Shown here piece after piece: positions 1 through 9,033 of a stretch of 64,000 nt of DNA. The notes beneath the pieces were generated by a model. That model worked only from the letters and a program-made list of their open reading frames with translations, was not told where the DNA came from and ran no database searches. The first letter of the stretch is position 1; the number at the start of each line of letters is the position of its first letter. This stretch comes from Oscillospiraceae bacterium (GTDB lineage Bacteria > Bacillota > Clostridia > UBA1212), in the NCBI GenBank assembly GCA_015069195.1, contig SVJA01000009.1:35274-99273 (forward strand), written 5' to 3'. The position numbers and the translations under genes were made by a program.

Positions 1-1771
1 ACGGTACAGGATTTGCAAAAGCATCCTGAGCATCTTTTATTAACTCAATCAATTCGGTTATATCAGAACCTGCACCCACGTGCATGTTAGGAGTAAGCAT
101 ACCTGCAGAAACAGCGGTATCGATCAATTTACTTGTATCCATACCCACAAAGTTCGGAACCTCAATCTGATTATTTAACTTGGATGCACAAACATACAAG
201 GTCACTTTCTGACCTTTCTTTATATACGAACCTATTTCCGGCTCTGTACGTACCACATAACCTTTTTTTACATTTGAGCTTAGAACCTTAAATGACTCTA
301 CCAAAGCACCTTTCTCATTAAGTATCTGTTGTACCTCCTCAAAAGTTTTGGAAGTATTTACAATATCCGAACTGAGTTCAAAAGAATCCTTAGGACATGA
401 TACAAGAATATTTACCTCTTCGCCCTCGGAAATCTCTACACCGGGCAATACACTCTGTGCCATTACGACACCGGCCGGTAGATCGTCTGTGTACTCGATC
501 TCACTTGTAACGATAATACCTTTTTCTTCGAGAGTCTTTACAACGCCATCATATTTGTGTCCCTCAAAATCCATCATAACATACGGTTTCTGTTCGAACA
601 TACTCGTAAGCGATGTCTTTGACTTTGTATAACAAGAAACTACCCATGTAACCGCAAGCACAGCAAAAGCAGCCGCAGCAGTATAAGTCAAAACAAGCGC
701 TATAATTCTGCCTGCACGTACAGCCTTGCTCTCATTTTCAGAAACAGCGTCTGCATCTTCATCATTAAAATCATCATCATCAAACAAATCAACATTTTCC
801 GACACAGCGTCCGTAAATAAATCTTTTCCTGTATCTGCAGAATTTGTAGTATCGGATAATGGCGTATCCGAAAAATCAGAAAGAACCGCCGCAACAACTG
901 CCTCCGGGTCGTCAATTTCTCTGTCGATCAAAGGCTCATTCGGATTATCAATGACTTTTCTTATCTTGGAAATCATCTCTCTTGCAGACTGGAATCTCAT
1001 GTTAGGGTCTTTTCTTGTCGCAATAACAACCAAGTCACTGACACCTATCGGGATATCGAGATCTATCTCATGCGGAGGCATAATTCTTTCATTAAAATGT
1101 TTAAGAGCAACAGAAACATTTGACTCGCCGTCAAAAGGAACCACGCCTATAAGCATTTCAAAAAGTGATATACCAAGTGAATATATATCTGATCTCGCAT
1201 CTATCGAGTATGAATTTTTTGCCTGTTCAGGCGAAAGATAATGAACGGAACCTGCGTCATTTCGGTCATTTATGGTAGCTCCGGTAACAGCCTTTGCAAT
1301 ACCGAAGTCACCGAGCTTTACCGAATTGTCGTTTCGTATCATAATATTCTGCGGTTTTATATCACGATGAATAACATTTTTGGAATGAGCATGATCCATC
1401 GCCAAAAGTATCTGTGCAGTAATTTTGAGTGCATCGTGCCACGGAACCGTCTGGTACGCCTCAATGTAATCCTTAAGCGTAATACCTTCCACATACTCCA
1501 TTACGATATAATGAATATCTCCGTCATTTCCTGCACCGTACATAGATACGATATTCGGATGCTCCAAAAGCGAAGCTGCTTTGGCTTCGTTGTGAAAACG
1601 TTTTATAAATTCTGCATTTGAAGAATATTCCGGTTTCAGTATTTTTAAAGCGACATAAACATCAGATTCTTTGTCCAAAGTTCGGTAAACTTCCGACATA
1701 CCTCCGATGCCTATACATTCTATAACTTCATATCTCTGATTTAAAATAGTTCCGGCTGAGATGCTTCCCAT
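1..1771 (-). CDS. prkC: Serine/threonine protein kinase with PASTA domains, 3' end outside window
   Basis: Membrane kinase that senses cell-wall fragments or lipid II and phosphorylates cytoplasmic targets. The N-terminal kinase domain (about residues 12-270) shows the catalytic loop HRDIKPQN, the DFG motif in DFGIAKA and the activation-segment end YLSPEQ. An acidic linker follows, then one transmembrane helix at about residues 355-380 and at least two and a half extracellular PASTA repeats before the sequence leaves the window. The start ATG at 1771 gives MGSISAGTILNQRYEV, a normal kinase start. It lies directly after prpC, so kinase and phosphatase are co-transcribed, as is usual in Firmicutes. 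About 590 codons are visible. Confidence in family is high; the total PASTA count cannot be known from here. Confidence 0.95.
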   Translation of the reverse strand, partial: MGSISAGTILNQRYEVIECIGIGGMSEVYRTLDKESDVYVALKILKPEYSSNAEFIKRFHNEAKAASLLEHPNIVSMYGAGNDGDIHYIVMEYVEGITLKDYIEAYQTVPWHDALKITAQILLAMDHAHSKNVIHRDIKPQNIMIRNDNSVKLGDFGIAKAVTGATINDRNDAGSVHYLSPEQAKNSYSIDARSDIYSLGISLFEMLIGVVPFDGESNVSVALKHFNERIMPPHEIDLDIPIGVSDLVVIATRKDPNMRFQSAREMISKIRKVIDNPNEPLIDREIDDPEAVVAAVLSDFSDTPLSDTTNSADTGKDLFTDAVSENVDLFDDDDFNDEDADAVSENESKAVRAGRIIALVLTYTAAAAFAVLAVTWVVSCYTKSKTSLTSMFEQKPYVMMDFEGHKYDGVVKTLEEKGIIVTSEIEYTDDLPAGVVMAQSVLPGVEISEGEEVNILVSCPKDSFELSSDIVNTSKTFEEVQQILNEKGALVESFKVLSSNVKKGYVVRTEPEIGSYIKKGQKVTLYVCASKLNNQIEVPNFVGMDTSKLIDTAVSAGMLTPNMHVGAGSDITELIELIKDAQDAFANPVP

Positions 1772-1794
1772 ACCCAAAATCCTCCCGCTGAATT

Positions 1795-2547
1795 TTAAGG
1801 CTGTATAACGGCAACTGTTATGTTGTCCGTTCCGCCGTTATCATTTGCGCATTTTATAAGTTTTTTACAGGCAAGTGTGACAAAAAGGTTACCGTTCATA
1901 ATATCGGCAATCTTTTTATCCGGCACCATAGATGTAAGACCATCAGAACAAAGCAAAATTCTCTCACCTTTGGAAATGTCCTTTACGAACACATCTGCGC
2001 CCTTTTCTTCGAGGAATCCGAGAGCTCTCGTGATAGCATTTTTTTTCGGATGATTGTTTACTTCTTCACGAGTAAGGTGACCGCTTCTTATCAACTCTTC
2101 TACATAAGAATGATCTACGGTTATCTGTTTTATTCCGGTGTATTTGTTTGCAATATATGCTCTGCTGTCTCCGACATTACCTATAACCGCTTTTTTGCCG
2201 TAGATGGCACATATCACGGCAGTGGTACCCATGCCGAAGCAATTATCACCGCCTCGTGATTTTTTTATAATACGTCTGTCTATTTTAAAAACGGTATCTT
2301 TGATGAACTTACTGAGTCTGTCCGGCATACTCGTAGGACGAATATGAGCGGCATCAAATTCGGAAGCGCACTCGATAAAAGTATCGACCGCCGTCTTGCT
2401 GGCAATTTCACCTGCATTGTGGCCGCCCATACCGTCAGCGACAATAAAAAACCTGACTGAACCGTCAGCAGAGGTGCAATGACCGTAGCTATCCTCGTTC
2501 AGTGTACGTTTTTTACCGATATCACTTTCAAAATGAAAAAATATCAA
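1795..2547 (-). CDS. prpC: PP2C-family Ser/Thr protein phosphatase
   Basis: Metal-dependent phosphatase that reverses PrkC phosphorylation. The 250-residue protein is the usual single PP2C domain: FIVADGMGGHNAGEIAS (metal-binding Asp and Gly-rich loop), GNVGDSRAY, LLCSDGLTSMV and the C-terminal GGTDNITVAVI are all present. No ATG lies near the start of the domain; the frame opens with TTG at 2547, behind a GGAAG site about 10 bases upstream, so a TTG start is the best choice. It sits between rlmN and prkC with only short gaps, in one operon. Confidence 0.95.
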   Translation of the reverse strand: MIFFHFESDIGKKRTLNEDSYGHCTSADGSVRFFIVADGMGGHNAGEIASKTAVDTFIECASEFDAAHIRPTSMPDRLSKFIKDTVFKIDRRIIKKSRGGDNCFGMGTTAVICAIYGKKAVIGNVGDSRAYIANKYTGIKQITVDHSYVEELIRSGHLTREEVNNHPKKNAITRALGFLEEKGADVFVKDISKGERILLCSDGLTSMVPDKKIADIMNGNLFVTLACKKLIKCANDNGGTDNITVAVIQP

Positions 2548-2573
2548 CTAACTCACGCTTCCTATCAATAAAA

Positions 2574-3620
2574 TCAATTACTCTCTGTAGTTTCCGTCTC
2601 GACGTGTTGTTTACGAAGCTGTCCGCATGCGGCATTTATGTCACGACCTAATTCTCTCCTGACGGTAACCGATATACCGCTTTTTTCGAGAATCTGTGAG
2701 AACTGTTCTATGCTCCTTTTGTGACTTCGCTCAAAGCTCTTTCCGGAAACTTTATTCATCGGGATGAGGTTTACATGACAAAGCATTCCGCGAAGCCTCG
2801 CGCTGAGTTTTTCGGCATGCTCCGAAGAGTCATTTACCCCTGAAATCATGGCGTATTCAAAAGTAATTCTACGCCCCGATTTAACTATATAACTATTACA
2901 CGCTTCAAGCAATTTGTCAAGGTTATATTTCCTGTTTATAGGCATTATAAGGCTTCTCTGGTCATCAAACGGGTTATGCAGAGATATAGAAAGAGTTATC
3001 GGAATATTCTCCTCAGCAAGTCTGTAGATCCCCGGTACAACTCCGCATGTTGAGAGCGAAATTTTTCGATAACTGATATTCACACCCAAAGGTTCACCGA
3101 CGTTTCTTAGAAATTTGATGACATTTTCATAATTATCAAGAGGTTCACCGATACCCATTATGACAATGTGTCCTATTTTAATATTTTTATCACGGTTTAC
3201 CGTAAGTATCTGAGCAAGCATCTCGCCGGCAGAAAGACTTCTTGAAAAAGGTATATCCGACGATGCACAGAACTTACATCCCATACGGCATCCGGCCTGA
3301 GACGAAATGCAAATCGAATATCCGTACTTGTATTTCATAAGTACACTTTCTATGATACAACCATCCTCAAGACAAAAAATGTATTTGCAGGTATCATCAA
3401 TCTCTGACTGTAACTTCTGACGTATTTTCAGGAGTCCGACTGAAGAGTTTTCTTCAAGAACATCACGCATCGCAACAGGAACGTTTGTCATCTCATTAAA
3501 TGACCAAACGCCCTTCATAAGCCACTCATATATCTGTTTTGCACGAAATGCAGGAAATCCGAGCGACGTAACATATTCTTTTAATTCTGTCGGATTTAAG
3601 TCAAGTAAATTAAGCTTCAT
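2574..3620 (-). CDS. rlmN: 23S rRNA (adenine2503-C2)-methyltransferase
   Basis: Radical SAM methyltransferase that methylates C2 of A2503 in 23S rRNA, and in many bacteria A37 of some tRNAs. Visible features are the CxxxCxxC cluster motif in GCRMGCKFCASS, the GEPLDNY region, the LSTCGVVPGI cysteine and the C-terminal AACGQL cysteine, which are the two catalytic cysteines of the mechanism. The length of 348 residues is normal. The gene follows fmt by 18 bases and precedes prpC. In many Firmicutes rsmB lies between fmt and rlmN; it is absent here. Confidence 0.96.
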   Translation of the reverse strand: MKLNLLDLNPTELKEYVTSLGFPAFRAKQIYEWLMKGVWSFNEMTNVPVAMRDVLEENSSVGLLKIRQKLQSEIDDTCKYIFCLEDGCIIESVLMKYKYGYSICISSQAGCRMGCKFCASSDIPFSRSLSAGEMLAQILTVNRDKNIKIGHIVIMGIGEPLDNYENVIKFLRNVGEPLGVNISYRKISLSTCGVVPGIYRLAEENIPITLSISLHNPFDDQRSLIMPINRKYNLDKLLEACNSYIVKSGRRITFEYAMISGVNDSSEHAEKLSARLRGMLCHVNLIPMNKVSGKSFERSHKRSIEQFSQILEKSGISVTVRRELGRDINAACGQLRKQHVETETTESN

Positions 3621-3638
3621 ATAATTAACCGAATATCA

Positions 3639-4616
3639 TTAAATAGTATTTTTAAAAATCTTTCCGCAATCTATTTTGTGACCGTTAAGGTAATCCCGGA
3701 CGGACATTCTCTTTGACGAATTGCCTTGGAGTTCAAGTATTCTGACAATTCCGCCGCTACCGGTCGAAACATCTATACCGTCTTTTGAAACGCCAATCAC
3801 AGTTCCCGGACAAACATTGTCAGCACTTTCTTTACCGGATTTTTTTATCACGCAGGTTTTCCATACCTTTATGCGTTCACCGTCAAGATAGGTAAAGGCT
3901 GTCGGGAACGGATTAGTTCCTCTTACAACATTGTGAATATCATTTGCATCGGAGTCCCAATCAATATTTCCGTCCTCTTTTTCGACCATAGGCGCATACG
4001 TAGCCTTATCATGATCCTGAGGGGTACGTACTACACTTCCGTCAAGTAGTCCGTCAATAGTCTTAACAATAAGATCAGAGCCCATTTCGGAAAGTTTATC
4101 ATAAAGCTCCCCCACTGTCATATCTTCGTCAATCGCACATTTTTCGGCAAGCAAAATATCACCTGTATCCATACCCTCGTCGGTAAACATTGTGGTGACA
4201 CCGGTTTCTTTTTCACCGTTCATAATAACTCTCCATATAGGAGCAGCGCCTCTGTAATAAGGAAGCAGGCTGGCATGAACATTTATACAACCGAACTTGG
4301 GTATCTCTATAATCTTTACAGGTAAAATTTTTCCGTATGCAGCCGTGACAAACAAATTAGCTCCGTATCCGCACAAATCTTCATAAAACTCATCTGTACG
4401 TACATTCTCAGGTTGGAGAACATCTATTCCGAGCTCTAAAGCAAGCTCCTTTACGGGAGACGGTGTGAGTTTGTTTCCTCGGCCTTTCGGCTTATCAATT
4501 TTTGTAACCACAGCAACTACCGTGTATTTTTCAGCCAAAATTCTGAGCACCGGCACCGCAAAATCCGGCGTACCCATAAATATAACTTTTAAATTTTTAT
4601 TTTTGTGCTGCTCCAT
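3639..4616 (-). CDS. fmt: Methionyl-tRNA formyltransferase
   Basis: Formylates Met-tRNAfMet with 10-formyl-tetrahydrofolate for translation initiation. The formyltransferase fold is shown by IFMGTPDFAVPVL near the N-terminus, the catalytic NVHASLLPYYRGAAPI (Asn, His) and TTMFTDEGMDTGDIL (catalytic Asp), followed by the C-terminal tRNA-binding domain. The ATG at 4616 (MEQHKNKNLKV) is preferred over the upstream in-frame TTG at 4622, because an AAGGCG site lies about 8 bases before it. The start overlaps the end of def by 20 bases, so the two are translationally linked. 325 residues, normal for the family. Confidence 0.96.
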   Translation of the reverse strand: MEQHKNKNLKVIFMGTPDFAVPVLRILAEKYTVVAVVTKIDKPKGRGNKLTPSPVKELALELGIDVLQPENVRTDEFYEDLCGYGANLFVTAAYGKILPVKIIEIPKFGCINVHASLLPYYRGAAPIWRVIMNGEKETGVTTMFTDEGMDTGDILLAEKCAIDEDMTVGELYDKLSEMGSDLIVKTIDGLLDGSVVRTPQDHDKATYAPMVEKEDGNIDWDSDANDIHNVVRGTNPFPTAFTYLDGERIKVWKTCVIKKSGKESADNVCPGTVIGVSKDGIDVSTGSGGIVRILELQGNSSKRMSVRDYLNGHKIDCGKIFKNTI

Positions 4617-5058
4617 ATTCAAACGCCTTATCCTTATACAAAATTCCGTCGAGATGATCTATCTCGTGGCACATAATCACCGCAAGAAAACCTTCTGCCT
4701 CTACGGTGAACTCTTTTCCGTCACGATCAAGAGCTTTCACAGTAACTTTAAGAGGTCTCTTTACCCTGCCTGCAAAGCCCGGCAGACTGAGGCAACCTTC
4801 CTGTGAAATCTGTTCACCCGACGTCTCGGTAATAACAGGATTTACCATAGCATACTTATGTCCCTCAGTATCATCTATAACAACAATTCTTTTAACAATA
4901 CCGATCTGAGGTGCCGCAAGTCCGACGCCGTTTGAATCGTACATAGTATCGAACATATCATCTATAAGTCTTTTCAAACTGTCAGTAACCTCCGGAACAT
5001 TTTTACAAACCGTTCTGAGTACGGGATTTCCTTCTGTCTTTATATTTCTGAGTGCCAT
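4597..5058 (-). CDS. def: Peptide deformylase
   Basis: Metalloenzyme that removes the formyl group from nascent proteins, acting after Fmt in the same cycle. The three family motifs are intact: GVGLAAPQIG, EGCLSLPG (metal-ligand Cys) and HEIDHLDG (two metal-ligand His and the catalytic Glu). 153 residues is the standard type 1 size. An AAAGGAG site stands 7 bases before the ATG at 5058. It is 21 bases downstream of priA and overlaps fmt. Confidence 0.97.
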   Translation of the reverse strand: MALRNIKTEGNPVLRTVCKNVPEVTDSLKRLIDDMFDTMYDSNGVGLAAPQIGIVKRIVVIDDTEGHKYAMVNPVITETSGEQISQEGCLSLPGFAGRVKRPLKVTVKALDRDGKEFTVEAEGFLAVIMCHEIDHLDGILYKDKAFEYGAAQK

Positions 5059-5079
5059 AACATAACTCCTTTTTTTACA

Positions 5080-7329
5080 TCATAATATGTCAATATTTGT
5101 TCTGATATCTGCTTTTGTTTTTTTCTTCAATACGCTTATATTATACCGCAATTTATCTGCAAGGTTAAGCATATTTTCGAGAGATTTGCATTTAAATACT
5201 ATACGCCACCTGTACCAACCGTTCACTTTTTGTATCGGACGTCTTGCCGGTTTCAGAAGCTCAATATCATCAATAGAATTTTCTGTCAGAATATCTTCTG
5301 CAATTTTTTGAAGAGCAACTCCGAATTCGTATGCCCCCCTGTCGTCTTGGCTACTGAAATTTATAAATCCGATATGATAAAACGGCGGATAACAAAGTGC
5401 CTCACGGATCAAAATTTCATTTTCATAAAACTTTTCATAATCCTGCTCTGCGGCGCATTGAATAGTGTAATCATCTACATTATACGCTTGTATATATGCC
5501 CTGCCCGGTTTTTCCGCTCTGCCGGCTCTGCCAGCAACCTGTGCCATAAGTTGGAACGCTCTTTCTGACGAACCGAACTCCTGCATATTTATAAGGCTGT
5601 CCGCTGACACAACACCTACAAGTGTAACATTCGGAAAATCATGACCTTTTGCGATCATTTGGGTACCTACGAGAAAATCAGCTTTTCCGTCAACAAATTC
5701 CGAAATAAGTTTTTCGTGAGCATCACGCCCTGACGTGGTATCCGTATCCATTCTGACGGTATGACACCCGGGAAAAAGTCGCTTTAACTCCTGTTCAACA
5801 CGTTCTGTACCGAAACCTTTTGTATCAAAGTGTCCTGTACCACATGACGGACATATTTCCGGTGCAACTGCGGTATTTCCGCAATAGTGGCATATCAAAC
5901 GGTTATTTTTTGAATGATAAGTCATCGTAATATTACATTTTCTGCAACGAATGACCTTTCCACAGTCACGACAAAGAAGCTGTTTAGAAAAGCCTCTGCG
6001 CTGAACGAAAAGAACAGATTGTTCTCCTCGCATATAATTTTTTTCAAGCTCGTCTTTTAAAACAGGACTGAAAATTTCGCTGACCGTCTTGTCTGTATTT
6101 TCTCTCATATCAATTATACGAGTATCCGGAAGCGAATTATTTTTTGCGCGGTTCTTCATAACAGCATACTCTATCTCACCGGACTTTGCTCTGTAAAAAG
6201 TTTCTATCCGAGGTGTAGCAGAACCGTATATCACCACTGAACCATATTCTTCCGCACGCATAACGGCAATCTCCGACGCACGATATCTGACTGCTTCATC
6301 TTCCGCTTTATAAGAAGGTTCCTGTTCCTCGTCAATTATAAAAAGATCAACTTTATCAAAAGGAGCAAACACCGCTGAACGCGCTCCGATAACAACGTAA
6401 ACTTCGCCACGTTTTATACGCATCCATTCATCATATCGTTGTTTTTCAGTCAACCTGCTGTGCAGCACGGCAACACAATTACCAAAACGTCCGTAAAAGC
6501 GCTTAACCATCTGCGGAGTGAGCGATATCTCAGGAACAAGCATTATCGCCCTGCCGCCCTTTTTTATGACCTCTGAAATAGAATGTAAATAAACTTCGGT
6601 CTTTCCGCTGCCGGTAACTCCGTGCAGTAACAATTCACCGAATGTACCCGACACTAACAGCGACCTGATCTTTGCGAAAGCAATTTCCTGCTCGGAATTA
6701 AGAGACAACTCCGGGAAGCGTGCAATTTCACAGGATAAAGAATTATCAGAACTGTCAGCTTCCGCATCATAAATTTTAACGTAGCCGTATTTACAAAGAG
6801 TTCTGATTGAACTGTCACTTGCACCGTAATCTCTGACAAGTGACGTAACCGGAGTATCTCCGTTCTCCAATAAAATTCCGATAATTTTAATCTGTCCGAT
6901 GTTGCGTAAAATATTTGAATTAAAAAGTTCATAAGCCTCTTCCGAAGAAACAGCAAGACCTACCGTTCTGACAATCTTGGCAGACTTCAACTTCGGCGAC
7001 ATAAAATAATGAATCGCATCACCGGTGACACAAAGATATCTTTTCTTAATCTTCTCACAAAGCCGCATTTGCGTAGCGGTAAGAGGAAAATAATCACGAT
7101 TTATACCGATTATATCTTTGAGTGTGTACCCATTTTTTTTAGCCCCTGACGGAGTCGGCAAATGGTCAACCGACCATACAACACCGATACGCTTTGAATT
7201 ATACTTTCCGAAAGAAACATCGACAAACACACCCGGATTTATTTCCTCGGCAATATCATCCGGTACACGATAAGTATACATAAGTTCAAAATCAATATTC
7301 GATTCTAAAAGAAAAATATCGACAGTCAA
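5080..7329 (-). CDS. priA: Primosomal protein N' (replication-restart helicase)
   Basis: Superfamily 2 helicase that reloads the replisome at stalled forks. The order is N-terminal fork-binding domain (about 1-200), Walker A LLHGVTGSGKTEVYL, DExH-box region, GSATPRIE, a zinc-binding insert with four CxxC pairs (CRDC, CRKC, CHYC, CPSC), and the helicase C-terminal motifs including GTQMIAKGHDFPNV and QVAGRAGR. Walker B reads IIDEEQ, whereas the family normally has DEEH (see findings). The start at 7329 is TTG, with an AAAGGAT site about 12 bases upstream; no earlier ATG is available. 749 residues is normal. First gene of the def-fmt-rlmN-prpC-prkC operon. Confidence 0.95.
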   Translation of the reverse strand: MTVDIFLLESNIDFELMYTYRVPDDIAEEINPGVFVDVSFGKYNSKRIGVVWSVDHLPTPSGAKKNGYTLKDIIGINRDYFPLTATQMRLCEKIKKRYLCVTGDAIHYFMSPKLKSAKIVRTVGLAVSSEEAYELFNSNILRNIGQIKIIGILLENGDTPVTSLVRDYGASDSSIRTLCKYGYVKIYDAEADSSDNSLSCEIARFPELSLNSEQEIAFAKIRSLLVSGTFGELLLHGVTGSGKTEVYLHSISEVIKKGGRAIMLVPEISLTPQMVKRFYGRFGNCVAVLHSRLTEKQRYDEWMRIKRGEVYVVIGARSAVFAPFDKVDLFIIDEEQEPSYKAEDEAVRYRASEIAVMRAEEYGSVVIYGSATPRIETFYRAKSGEIEYAVMKNRAKNNSLPDTRIIDMRENTDKTVSEIFSPVLKDELEKNYMRGEQSVLFVQRRGFSKQLLCRDCGKVIRCRKCNITMTYHSKNNRLICHYCGNTAVAPEICPSCGTGHFDTKGFGTERVEQELKRLFPGCHTVRMDTDTTSGRDAHEKLISEFVDGKADFLVGTQMIAKGHDFPNVTLVGVVSADSLINMQEFGSSERAFQLMAQVAGRAGRAEKPGRAYIQAYNVDDYTIQCAAEQDYEKFYENEILIREALCYPPFYHIGFINFSSQDDRGAYEFGVALQKIAEDILTENSIDDIELLKPARRPIQKVNGWYRWRIVFKCKSLENMLNLADKLRYNISVLKKKTKADIRTNIDIL

Positions 7330-7484
7330 TGCTACTTTAATCCTTTCGCTTACTCAAGTGTGAAAACAACCAGCCTCATTATAGCAGATTTTTCCGGTTA
7401 AAACAAACCAAGGTATGGTAAAAAACGACACAATATAAAATTTAACAATCGAATACATTTTCACTCTGATAAAACAAAAAAATA

Positions 7485-7514
7485 ACAGCTGTGCAATTTA
7501 TTTCACACAGCTGT
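7485..7514 (-). terminator. Intrinsic terminator after the small P-loop gene
   Basis: A 9-bp inverted repeat (ACAGCTGTG / CACAGCTGT) lies just after the stop of the gene ending at 7539. On the minus strand it is followed by TATTTTTTTG. Confidence 0.8.
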
Positions 7515-7538
7515 CATAACCAATCACAACAATTCTGA

Positions 7539-7961
7539 TCAAATATATTTTTTAATATAACCGGGAACGTTGTTCTCGTCACCGTTTATACTTATGTAGA
7601 AATCAACATTGTGGGCTTCGGTAATCTGCTCAATGCCTTTAAAGAACTTTTCAAGAGCCGCAGCATCATCACCGATAATATATGTCAAACCATCGATAAA
7701 TAAAGTCTCTATGTCGTAGTTCTGTGATGCAACGCCGCATATAAATCCCAAGAAAGCCTCGGCACCGAAGATACCTTCATTAAATTTAGGATAATCAAGA
7801 ACATTTATAAATCTGATCTTGTGAGAAAGCTTTGAAAGAAGCTCGTTGCTATCATCAACGTAAACAACATTTCCTCTGCTCTCGTTTGCAACGCCATTAG
7901 CACAATCAAGCATGTTCTTTGTCTTGCCCATGCCCTTCTTTCCGTAGAATACCTTTATCAT
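7539..7961 (-). CDS. Small P-loop NTP-binding protein of unknown function
   Basis: A 140-residue protein with a clear Walker A motif at residues 7-14 (GKKGMGKT) and a possible Walker B in TLFIDGLTYI at about residue 85. No extra domain is visible. Similar small clostridial proteins are sometimes labelled PilT-like, but the pilus-retraction ATPase is much longer and has Asp and His boxes that are missing here, so that name is not supported. AGAGGAGG lies before the ATG at 7961. It has its own terminator (7485-7514) and is likely monocistronic. The role is unknown; nucleotide binding is inferred from the motif only. Confidence 0.75.
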   Translation of the reverse strand: MIKVFYGKKGMGKTKNMLDCANGVANESRGNVVYVDDSNELLSKLSHKIRFINVLDYPKFNEGIFGAEAFLGFICGVASQNYDIETLFIDGLTYIIGDDAAALEKFFKGIEQITEAHNVDFYISINGDENNVPGYIKKYI

Positions 7962-8104
7962 GATAATTCCTCCTCTGTTTAGTAAATTATTTTAAACGTT
8001 ATCTATGTCTGTATAATACTACAAAAAAAACATTTTCACAATACCATAGCGAAAAATTTTTATGCAATCTTTACAAAAACACCGACTCTACGCAAAAATA
8101 ATAA

Positions 8105-8830
8105 TTACTGAGCATCGGAATTGCCGACAGCAACCCTGTCTCCTGCATTTATAAGCTCAAGTCTTGTAACAGAAACTTCGTAGGCTACTTTATCTACCAC
8201 AGTACCATCCTCGTACTTTTTCTGATATGTACGGCTCTGGATTCTGCCTGTAACCTTTACATTCTCGCCGACTTTTCTTTTACCGCAGTATCTGGCATTT
8301 CTGCCCCATGATATACAGGGTATGTAGTCCGACTTGTTGTAAGATCTGTTTACAGCAAGCAGAATATCCGCAATTTCCCTGTTGAACGGAGTTGTTCTGT
8401 ATATAGGCGGCTTACATATATAACCGTTCAGAATAACCGTATTTTTGTCCTGTACCTCCGGGTTCTCTTCAGTAAGTTTTTCTGTGTCTTCATCCGATGT
8501 ATCTTCTGAAAAATCAATCGCACTTTCTCTGCCGAATGATATCTCACGGGCAAAAACCATAAGCATAAGCTTAGAACCGTTTTCTCCCACTGAATTGTAT
8601 GAGCGGAACTGACCCTCTACCGTTATGTACTCTCCTATCTCAAACTCGTCTATACCGGCAAGTCTGTCAGAAACCATAACAGGAATCCTATCAAAGCTGT
8701 TACTAAGGCGTTTTACATCTACATACAAACTGTAAAAGCCTTCTCCGTACACCTCATGACTAAAAGTCGGAACCGATGCAATTGTACCCGAAATGGTCGC
8801 GTAGTTGCTCTCGCACTGACTGTTGACCAT
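8105..8830 (-). CDS. Two-OB-fold single-stranded DNA-binding-like protein
   Basis: 241 residues with two SSB-like OB folds. The first (about 10-105) begins NYATISGTIASVPTFSHE; the second (about 140-235) begins NTVILNGYICKPPIYRTTP and contains ADILLAVNRSY and YIPCISWGRNARYC, which are typical of SSB folds. An acidic linker (about 108-135) joins them. Canonical bacterial SSB has one OB fold and an acidic DDDIPF-type tail; that tail is missing, so this is the clostridial double-OB variant rather than the main replication SSB. The ATG at 8830 is chosen over a TTG at 8836 because AAAGGAG is 8 bases upstream. A near-perfect sigma-A promoter lies at 8871-8899. Confidence 0.85.
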   Translation of the reverse strand: MVNSQCESNYATISGTIASVPTFSHEVYGEGFYSLYVDVKRLSNSFDRIPVMVSDRLAGIDEFEIGEYITVEGQFRSYNSVGENGSKLMLMVFAREISFGRESAIDFSEDTSDEDTEKLTEENPEVQDKNTVILNGYICKPPIYRTTPFNREIADILLAVNRSYNKSDYIPCISWGRNARYCGKRKVGENVKVTGRIQSRTYQKKYEDGTVVDKVAYEVSVTRLELINAGDRVAVGNSDAQ

Positions 8831-8870
8831 ATTCAAATCTCCTTTCGCGTGTCAAGTAAACACCTGCGCC

Positions 8871-8899
8871 ATTATACCCACGGCAAAATCAAATTGCAA
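8871..8899 (-). promoter_or_regulatory. Sigma-A-type promoter for the double-OB SSB gene
   Basis: On the minus strand TTGCAA (8894-8899), a 17-base spacer and TATAAT (8871-8876) stand about 40 bases before the start codon. Confidence 0.8.
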
Positions 8900-9033
8900 C
8901 CCTTTTTTACTTTAAATAAAGGATTTTTGCAAATCACTGTACCGCAATCACTGTTAATATATATGAAAGTACAATTGTTTTATGACACGAATCTTCTGTT
9001 TTTTATAGTTTCTTCTAAGTAATTTTTAAAATG

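Noticed and set aside
7539..7961. Annotation as twitching-motility ATPase PilT
   Set aside because: Only Walker A is shared; the length and missing Asp/His boxes exclude PilT.
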